DNA of 5,621 nt from Lachnospiraceae bacterium UBA4292 (lineage in GTDB: Bacteria > Bacillota > Clostridia > Lachnospirales > Lachnospiraceae), in contig DGVE01000036.1 of NCBI GenBank assembly GCA_002395865.1, positions 1-5,621 on the forward strand, in the 5' to 3' direction. Of the stretch, positions 1-4,362 are shown one piece after another. The stretch's first letter is position 1, and every line of letters starts with the position of its first letter. The notes below the pieces were generated by a model. That model was not told the DNA's origin. It searched no databases and saw only the letters and a list, made by a program, of their open reading frames with translations. A program made the position numbers and the translations under genes.

Positions 1-728
1 ATACCACCGATAAGAGAGGTGATGAATACGTAGATGAAGATGGGCTTGAGAAGCGGCATGGTGATGAGCCAGAATCTCTGTCTTGAGTTCGCGCCGTCGA
101 CCTCGGCTGCTTCATACAGTGAAACATCGATACCCATGATACCGGCCATAAGAAGAATGGTGGTGTTACCGAACCACATAAGGAAGTTCATAAATCCTAC
201 AAGAATTCGTGTACCCCATACGGTATCGAAGAAATTAAATCCATCCTCAACCCATCCAAACGAAACAATGAGCTGTGTGATGGCGCCGCGTGAGTTGAAC
301 AGTGAGAAGAACAACATTGCGAAGGCCGCAGCCATTATAAGGTTCGGAAGATAGATAACTGTCTTAAAGAATCTCTCGCCCTTGAGCTTAAATCTGGTAT
401 CAGAGAACCACGAGGCAAGCAGCAGGGAGACAAGTATCTGCGGTACAAAGCCGATGATCCACATGATCATCGTATTCATACCATAATCAAAAATACGAGA
501 ATCGGAGAAGAGCTTCACATAATTGTCAAAGCCGATAAAATCCGGACCTACCCACCTCAATCCTTCTCTGTAATACCTGAAAAAGCTGTAATAGAAAGTA
601 CTGCAGAGAGGAACAAGATTAAATACGATATACACGAGGAAAAAGGGTATCAGGAAAATGTATCCCCATTTATTATAACTGACGGCACCGTGTTTTCTGA
701 CGCCTGTCTGACTTGAATTCTTCGCCAT
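1..728 (-). CDS. Sugar ABC transporter inner-membrane permease, MalF/LplB-like (CUT1), 3' end missing
   Basis: This is the first transmembrane subunit of a carbohydrate ABC importer; with a second permease it would form the channel fed by the binding protein encoded just upstream. The ATG at 728-726 is preceded by AGGAG (734-738) at 5-nt spacing. The 242 visible residues have a short charged N-terminus, a first membrane helix at about residues 22-43, a periplasmic-side loop rich in aromatics (about 50-80), and further hydrophobic helices at about 86-107, 125-145 and 175-200. The cytoplasmic EAA loop that docks the ATPase is clear at residues 206-225: EAA, three residues, G212, nine residues, then I-T-M-P, close to the family consensus. 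The reading frame runs off the window inside the helix after this loop, so the C-terminal roughly 50-70 residues are missing by comparison with typical family length. The substrate is not predictable. Family assignment is firm. Confidence 0.93.
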   Translation of the reverse strand, partial: MAKNSSQTGVRKHGAVSYNKWGYIFLIPFFLVYIVFNLVPLCSTFYYSFFRYYREGLRWVGPDFIGFDNYVKLFSDSRIFDYGMNTMIMWIIGFVPQILVSLLLASWFSDTRFKLKGERFFKTVIYLPNLIMAAAFAMLFFSLFNSRGAITQLIVSFGWVEDGFNFFDTVWGTRILVGFMNFLMWFGNTTILLMAGIMGIDVSLYEAAEVDGANSRQRFWLITMPLLKPIFIYVFITSLIGG

Positions 729-744
729 AATAACTCCTGTTTGT

Positions 745-777
745 AAAAAACATGCCTGCCCATTCGAGCAGGCATGT
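745..777 (-). terminator. Intercistronic hairpin with T6 tract (partial terminator/attenuator)
   Basis: Arms CATGCCTGC (751-759) and GCAGGCATG (768-776) are perfectly complementary over 9 bp, with one more A-T pair at 750/777 and an 8-nt loop. On the transcribed minus strand the stem is followed by TTTTTT (complement of 745-750), then the permease Shine-Dalgarno site and start. It lies about 35 nt after the binding-protein stop codon. Its form is that of an intrinsic terminator, but the permease has no visible promoter of its own, so I infer partial termination and/or 3'-end protection of the binding-protein mRNA. This would give more binding protein than permease, as known for malE-malF arrangements. 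Confidence 0.75.
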
Positions 778-812
778 ATGGTTTAACTAAATTTCTATCT
801 CAGTGACTGAAA

Positions 813-2222
813 TTACTTCTCAAGTCCGGGATACTTTGTAAGGATGTTCTGATAGAAAGCCTCTACACACTCCTCATATGAAGAAGTGCCAGCGAAGTAA
901 GCCTTCATAGCCTTCTGGAACTCCTCGTTGCAGCCCTGATCATAAGATGTAAGGTTGCTGAGGTTGATCTTCTTTGCGCCTTCAGCGTAAAGGCCAAGAG
1001 GGTTCATACCGCCAAGGATGTATGACTTGTAATCAGACTTAGCCATCTCTTCCATAGCTGACTGGTTGTTTACGAAATCATCATATGTCTCAACGATCTT
1101 CTTCATATTAGCAGCATCGCAAGTAAGAGACTTCATGATCTTTGTGATCTCAGTTGCATTATCTGTACCTGTTGCTGCGCACATCCATGTACCGCCCCAA
1201 TAGAAGCTCTGAGGACCGTTGCAAGCGCCCCAAGCACCCTTGTTAGCTACGTTGTTAGGATTGTACTCGATCTTATTTCCCTTATCATCAACACCGAGAT
1301 CCTTGCTGGGATCATCAGTCTGGAAACCAAGGCAGAAGTTGACCAGCCAAGCCGGTCCGAATACGCAGAAGCATCCGCCGTCTGTAGCGTTCTTGTAGCC
1401 ATCCCAAAGATCATCGTTCTTGGTAGCCTTCATATCGAAGATAGCCTTTGAGCTCTCAGCCCATGCCTTAAGGTTGTCATCGATCTGGATCTTCTTGCCA
1501 TCAACCCACTTCTTGGTTACGTTGTTAGAGTAAACACGATATGAGTCGTTAACTGAAGACTCCATCAGATAGCCGGCGTCAGCCATCTTCTTAGCTGTAT
1601 CCTGGAACTTATCCCAGCTTGATACATACTCCTGAACCTTTGCAGGATCGTCTGTTCCGAGAACCTCCTTAGCGATCTCTCTGTTGTAGAAGAGAAGGCC
1701 GGGGCAAGCCTGCCATGAAACACCCTTAAGAGTTCCCTTAGAGTCTTTCATGATGTCCTGTGTGTAAGCGTACTGATTCTTGATGTCGTCAGCTGATAAG
1801 AACTGAAGAACATCCATTGTATACTCGGTATCAACATACTTAAGAGCGTAGTCAGCCTCAACCAGGAAAAGGTCAACCTTGTCATCAGCTGCAGCAGTAG
1901 CCTGCTTCTCAAGAGCCTTATCAAGAGCATCCTGATATGCGTTGTTGTCTGAAGCAACCTGTGTGATCTTAACGGTTACATCGCCGAGCTTACCACCCTC
2001 AAGAGGCTTCTCCTTATTGTTCGGAACATATCCGTCTACAAGGAACAGTCTTGTAGCGAACTCCTCATTCCAAACACGGATGTTGAGTACCTTACCTGTG
2101 CTCTCAGCCTTCGGAGCATCGGTAGTAGCACCTGTGTCGCCGCCCTTTGAGCAGCCTGCAAGAGCAGATCCAGCCATCAGTACTGCAAGTGCACCGGCTG
2201 AAACTCTTTTGAAGTTTTTCAT
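813..2222 (-). CDS. Extracellular sugar-binding lipoprotein of an ABC importer (family 1 solute-binding protein)
   Basis: This 469-residue protein captures a carbohydrate outside the membrane and hands it to the permease encoded next. I chose the ATG at 2222-2220 rather than the upstream in-frame ATG at 2279 for two reasons: AGGAGG sits 6 nt before it, and it starts directly into a lipoprotein signal peptide (K-rich n-region, hydrophobic core, lipobox LAGC with lipidated Cys24). A low-complexity G/T/A linker follows. The body has family 1 binding-protein hallmarks. A V-S-W-Q-x-C-P-G-L-L-F-Y-N-R strand-turn lies at about 168-181 (the usual 'GVP...FYN' segment), W-D-K-F then helix follows at about 203-215, and a G-P-Q-S-F-Y-W-G-G-T-W stretch is at about 336-346. 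A helical C-terminal lobe ends in K-Y-P-G-L-E-K. Aromatics such as Trp169, Tyr341 and Trp342 are plausible sugar-stacking residues (inference). Nine cysteines remain in the mature part, unusual for an exported protein. The gene has its own promoter. The ligand is unknown. Confidence 0.93.
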   Translation of the reverse strand: MKNFKRVSAGALAVLMAGSALAGCSKGGDTGATTDAPKAESTGKVLNIRVWNEEFATRLFLVDGYVPNNKEKPLEGGKLGDVTVKITQVASDNNAYQDALDKALEKQATAAADDKVDLFLVEADYALKYVDTEYTMDVLQFLSADDIKNQYAYTQDIMKDSKGTLKGVSWQACPGLLFYNREIAKEVLGTDDPAKVQEYVSSWDKFQDTAKKMADAGYLMESSVNDSYRVYSNNVTKKWVDGKKIQIDDNLKAWAESSKAIFDMKATKNDDLWDGYKNATDGGCFCVFGPAWLVNFCLGFQTDDPSKDLGVDDKGNKIEYNPNNVANKGAWGACNGPQSFYWGGTWMCAATGTDNATEITKIMKSLTCDAANMKKIVETYDDFVNNQSAMEEMAKSDYKSYILGGMNPLGLYAEGAKKINLSNLTSYDQGCNEEFQKAMKAYFAGTSSYEECVEAFYQNILTKYPGLEK

Positions 2223-2228
2223 ACTTTT

Positions 2229-2234
2229 CCTCCT
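2229..2234 (-). promoter_or_regulatory. Strong ribosome-binding site deciding the binding-protein start
   Basis: The minus strand reads AGGAGG here, 6 nt before the ATG at 2222. It is the best Shine-Dalgarno match in the window. It excludes the upstream ATG at 2279, whose extra 19 codons would run through the two leader hairpins and precede the signal peptide with a charged stretch. Confidence 0.88.
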
Positions 2235-2239
2235 TTTGC

Positions 2240-2256
2240 GGTCACTGTCCGTGACC
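2240..2256 (-). other. Leader hairpin 2 (adjacent to the Shine-Dalgarno site)
   Basis: GGTCAC (2240-2245) and GTGACC (2251-2256) form a perfect 6-bp stem with a 5-nt loop in the mRNA leader of the binding-protein gene. It ends 5 nt before the AGGAGG, so it does not hide the ribosome-binding site itself. It may stabilise the transcript's 5' end or act as a protein-binding site; neither is shown by the sequence. Confidence 0.5.
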
Positions 2257-2271
2257 ACGTATGAAATCTTA

Positions 2272-2289
2272 CGGATCACTATTGATCCG
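2272..2289 (-). other. Leader hairpin 1 / palindrome just downstream of the predicted transcription start
   Basis: CGGATCA (2272-2278) and TGATCCG (2283-2289) are perfect 7-bp inverted repeats with a 4-nt centre. Given the promoter at 2300-2328, the predicted transcription start is about 2293, so the palindrome begins within about 5 nt of it. It could be a 5'-end RNA hairpin protecting the message, or a DNA operator at +5 to +22. The centre lacks the CG step usual for LacI-family operators, so it is not a good fit for the neighbouring regulator. Confidence 0.5.
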
Positions 2290-2299
2290 ACATGCTGAA

Positions 2300-2328
2300 A
2301 TAATACATCATTTTAGCCAAAAATGCAA
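2300..2328 (-). promoter_or_regulatory. Sigma-A-type promoter for the binding-protein/permease transcript
   Basis: On the minus strand, TTGCAT (-35, 2328-2323) and TATTAT (-10, 2305-2300) are separated by exactly 17 nt. Four of six -35 bases and five of six -10 bases match TTGACA/TATAAT. The surroundings are very A/T rich. The predicted start is about 2293, giving a leader of about 70 nt. This is the only convincing promoter in the window, and it explains how the transporter can be transcribed separately from the genes before the terminator at 2377-2402. Confidence 0.78.
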
Positions 2329-2373
2329 CCCGATTTTTGTAATTTTTTGCTTTTTGCGACATTTTACCAAAAA
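2309..2373 (-). repeat. Pair of near-identical direct repeats at the transporter promoter
   Basis: The minus strand carries TTTTTGGTAAAATG (2373-2360) and TTTTTGGCTAAAATG (2323-2309). They differ only by one inserted C, and their ends lie 51 bp apart, close to five helical turns. The downstream copy fills most of the spacer between the -35 and -10 boxes, and the upstream copy lies just after the terminator stem. They could be paired regulator sites or a coincidence of A/T-rich DNA. Confidence 0.5.
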
Positions 2374-2408
2374 TCAGGCGGCGTATATTGCTATACGCCG
2401 CCTTTTTT
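2367..2408 (-). terminator. Strong hairpin terminator closing the DUF624 transcript (possibly bidirectional)
   Basis: GGCGGCGTATA (2377-2387) and TATACGCCGCC (2392-2402) form a perfect 11-bp stem with a TTGC loop. In the minus direction the stem is preceded by A6 and followed by TGATTTTT; in the plus direction it is followed directly by T6 (2403-2408). It lies about 80 nt after the DUF624 stop codon and about 50 nt before the -35 box of the next promoter. It therefore insulates the transporter promoter from upstream transcription. Confidence 0.82.
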
Positions 2409-2426
2409 GTGCATTATGACGAAAAG

Positions 2427-2450
2427 GTTGCAATCGAAATCGTTTAACGC
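2427..2450. promoter_or_regulatory. Candidate LacI-family/cre-like operator
   Basis: On the plus strand, positions 2429-2442 read TGCAATCGAAATCG. By eye this matches the catabolite-responsive element consensus TGNAANCGNWWNCA at every fixed position except the last base. A second, weaker CG-centred half-palindrome (AAATCGTTT) overlaps it at 2437-2445. The site lies about 100 bp upstream of the transporter -35 box, in the 3' untranslated part of the DUF624 unit, which is far for direct repression. It is a candidate only. Confidence 0.35.
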
Positions 2451-2483
2451 AGCGATAAAACGGGGTTTTTTTGCAACATTTTC

Positions 2484-3260
2484 CTAATATTCGTCAACAA
2501 GTTCGCGTCCTTTGACCAGTCCGAACACTCTGTTCTGGATGCCGGTGGTGATATATGCCAGAATGGAAAAACCCATCATCGCAAGCACAAAACCAAGGTA
2601 CATAAAGAGCTCAGGTATCACAAAAAAAATACCGATACCGATCACCCACAGAAGAACGATAAGGACGCTCCATCTGACATAAGTCACGCCGACTATCAGG
2701 CCGTTTTTAGCAAGAGTCGGAAGATCGTTCTCAAATTTTGCTATGATTCCGAAGTAAAAGCTCATAAAGCACAGTGTTCCGAAGGCCAGAGCGCCGAATA
2801 CAGAAAAACCGACTATCATCAGCACGATGGACGGAGCCGAAAGAGACCATATAAAGCCCACCGCAGCCATCGACAAAAAGGCAGCCGAAAATATCTCACC
2901 GAGAATTCCCGCTATGAGATTATCCCTGTACGCGCGAAAAAAAACCGAGGTCACTCTCACATCATCACTTCTGTGAAGCTCAAACATCACGGAATTTAAA
3001 GCCGCCAGAGAAACCCCTGCGGTAAGGACAGGCAGGCACCCCACTATAAACCAGAAGTTTGCCATAAAATACGTTCCCAGCTTATTCAGTCCTCGGTTGA
3101 AGGCGTGTTCCTGATCGAATATCTTCACATTCTGTTTCGGTCTTTCACTCTTCTCAGCCTCAGCCTCCGCCGTCAGCTTTTTTTCGTTTATCGGTCTCTC
3201 CTGCACTGCCGGCACGTCCTCTTTGACTTTTTCTTCCATCTTTTCAAGTTCAATGCGCAT
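2484..3260 (-). CDS. DUF624 (YesL-like) membrane protein with a long charged N-terminal tail
   Basis: The 258-residue protein belongs to the DUF624/YesL family, small membrane proteins of unknown function repeatedly encoded beside CUT1 sugar ABC transporters in Firmicutes. The family core starts at about residue 48. An N-R-G-L-N-K-L-G segment leads into a membrane helix with the typical C-L-P-V-L-T-A-G-V-S-L-A-A-L pattern (about 63-90). Then comes the conserved F-F-R-A-Y-R-D-N-L loop (107-115), followed by hydrophobic helices at about 117-139, 143-174, 195-215 and 218-240. The first 47 residues are an E/K-rich hydrophilic tail, longer than the few residues usual in the family. The start is uncertain: the ATG at 3260 has only GGTG at 4 nt or AGGA at 11 nt, and the ATG at 3239 (residue 8) has no better site. 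The gene lies 55 bp after the LacI-type gene and before the transporter, suggesting an accessory role in sugar uptake (inference). Confidence 0.85.
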   Translation of the reverse strand: MRIELEKMEEKVKEDVPAVQERPINEKKLTAEAEAEKSERPKQNVKIFDQEHAFNRGLNKLGTYFMANFWFIVGCLPVLTAGVSLAALNSVMFELHRSDDVRVTSVFFRAYRDNLIAGILGEIFSAAFLSMAAVGFIWSLSAPSIVLMIVGFSVFGALAFGTLCFMSFYFGIIAKFENDLPTLAKNGLIVGVTYVRWSVLIVLLWVIGIGIFFVIPELFMYLGFVLAMMGFSILAYITTGIQNRVFGLVKGRELVDEY

Positions 3261-3284
3261 ATTACACCATATCCTGTTATAAAA

Positions 3285-3309
3285 CTCAAGGGGGAGATAT
3301 ACTCCCCCT
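3285..3309 (-). terminator. GC-rich hairpin after the LacI-type gene (weak terminator or attenuator)
   Basis: AGGGGGAG (3289-3296) and CTCCCCCT (3302-3309) form an 8-bp stem with an ATATA loop, starting 7 nt after the regulator's stop codon. On the minus strand the stem is followed by TGAGTTTTAT, so the T tract is short and offset. Partial termination, leaving some read-through into the DUF624 gene, is the likeliest role; no strong separate promoter for that gene is visible. Confidence 0.55.
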
Positions 3310-3315
3310 GATAAA

Positions 3316-4326
3316 TCACACTATTTTTCCGACCGAATCGCCCTCGATGAGATGACCTGCCACCAGAATGCTCTCCGTTTTGGTTCCCTCCTGGTTCTCT
3401 ATCCTCTCTATGAGCTTCTGCGCGGCAAGTCCGCCGATCGATGCGGTATCCTGCGCTATGGTCGTGAGCCTGGGGGTGATCACCTGGCCGAGTCTCGCGC
3501 CGTCATAACCCATGACCGAGATGTCGCCGGGTATGGTAAGACCCATATCCGTTATTGCTCTTATGCCGCCCATAGCTGCCAGATCGTCGGGATAGATGAT
3601 GCATGTGGGCTTATCCTGCGAATTCAGAAGCTGTCTGGTGCATTCGAAGCACTCGTCCGCGTCCAGATAGTCCGCCTCGAGTATCATGCTCTCATCAGGC
3701 TCTATGCCGTGCTTTTTAAGGGTTGACCTGTAGCTCGTCAGACGTGCCGAGGTGGTGGCCGAAGGCTTGCCGTGGATGTAGGCTATCTTTCTGTGGCCCC
3801 TGACTATGGCATACTCCACCAGCTCCTCCATGCCCTTCGCATTGTCCGATACCACCGATGAACACTCATTGAACACGCGGTCTATCGTGACGACGGGTAT
3901 GGAGCCTGTTATCATCTCCTCTATCTGAACGGTGTCGTTCGACATGCAGGCAATGACTATGCCGTCCACTCCCCTGCTTCGGCACCTCTCGTAGTAACTG
4001 AGATCATGCACGGTATGATTGTTGCTTATGAAGGTTATGTCGTAATCCCTGTCCTCGGCGCTCTTTCTGAAGCCCTCGAGAACATTTGAGAAATATGAGT
4101 GGGTCAGACCGCTGTGAGCCTCATCCGAGAAGATGACTCCCAGGTTGTAGGTCCTGTTGGTCTTCAGCGCACGCGCAGCGGTATTCGGCAGATAACCCAT
4201 ATTCTTGGCTGTCTCCCTTATGCGCTTCGCTGTGGCGGCTCCCACATCCGAATGGCCGTTCAGCGCCTTGCTTACAGTCGCGACCGATACATTGCATTCA
4301 CGCGCAACATCCTTTAGTGATGCCAT
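3316..4326 (-). CDS. LacI/GalR-family transcriptional regulator
   Basis: This 336-residue protein has the full family architecture and length. The N-terminal helix-turn-helix is at residues 3-24 (L-K-D-V-A-R-E-C-N-V-S-V-A-T-V-S-K-A-L-N-G, recognition helix V-A-T-V-S-K). The hinge helix with P47-N-T-A-A-R-A-L54 inserts into the operator minor groove. A periplasmic-binding-protein-like effector domain runs from about 60 to the end. Visible effector-domain landmarks are I-D-R at 148-150, S-D-N at 160-162, P-D-D-L-A at 246-250 and V-M-G-Y-D-G at 271-276. The recognition helix resembles members that bind CG-centred palindromes. It probably represses the adjacent DUF624/transporter genes in response to a sugar, from position rather than proof. 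It starts only 36 bp after serA, with no clear terminator or promoter between, so it may be partly co-transcribed with serC-serA. The start codon is set by the HTH beginning immediately after it and by a G-run ribosome-binding site. Confidence 0.93.
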   Translation of the reverse strand: MASLKDVARECNVSVATVSKALNGHSDVGAATAKRIRETAKNMGYLPNTAARALKTNRTYNLGVIFSDEAHSGLTHSYFSNVLEGFRKSAEDRDYDITFISNNHTVHDLSYYERCRSRGVDGIVIACMSNDTVQIEEMITGSIPVVTIDRVFNECSSVVSDNAKGMEELVEYAIVRGHRKIAYIHGKPSATTSARLTSYRSTLKKHGIEPDESMILEADYLDADECFECTRQLLNSQDKPTCIIYPDDLAAMGGIRAITDMGLTIPGDISVMGYDGARLGQVITPRLTTIAQDTASIGGLAAQKLIERIENQEGTKTESILVAGHLIEGDSVGKIV

Positions 4327-4340
4327 ATTATGCCCCCCCC
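4327..4340 (-). promoter_or_regulatory. Unusual all-G ribosome-binding site of the LacI-type gene
   Basis: Instead of AGGAGG, the only purine-rich element before this start is a run of eight G (complement of C8 at 4333-4340), 6 nt from the ATG. A G run can pair with the CCUCC of 16S rRNA through a G-U wobble, so it may work, though more weakly than the AGGAGG sites of neighbouring genes. The homopolymer is a potential slippage site. Confidence 0.6.
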
Positions 4341-4362
4341 GGCAAATGTTCTAAACGGCAGA

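Noticed and set aside
34..354. Plus-strand open reading frame of 106 codons
   Set aside because: It is antisense to the permease, whose minus-strand translation shows the clear EAA loop; the plus frame has no recognisable domain or ribosome-binding site.
2223..2279. Upstream in-frame ATG (2279) as the binding-protein start
   Set aside because: It would put 19 charged residues before a proper lipoprotein signal peptide and lacks a ribosome-binding site, while the ATG at 2222 has AGGAGG at 6 nt. It is also close to the predicted transcription start, within a leader hairpin.
2223..2293. Riboswitch in the binding-protein leader
   Set aside because: The leader is only about 70 nt, with two independent small hairpins and no recognisable aptamer core or terminator/antiterminator pair.
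1942..2298. Plus-strand open reading frame of 118 codons
   Set aside because: It is antisense to the binding-protein N-terminus and leader, with low-complexity Ser/Thr/Pro composition typical of a shadow frame.
2377..2402. Plus-strand terminator implying a plus-strand gene
   Set aside because: The stem does have a better T run in the plus direction, but no plausible plus-strand gene ends upstream of it; it is more simply the end of the DUF624 transcript with bidirectional character.
3261..3289. Promoter TTGAGT-17-TGTAAT before the DUF624 gene
   Set aside because: The spacing is right, but the -10 is poor and the predicted start would fall inside the coding region just past the ATG at 3260, leaving no leader for that start. 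Only usable if translation begins further downstream.
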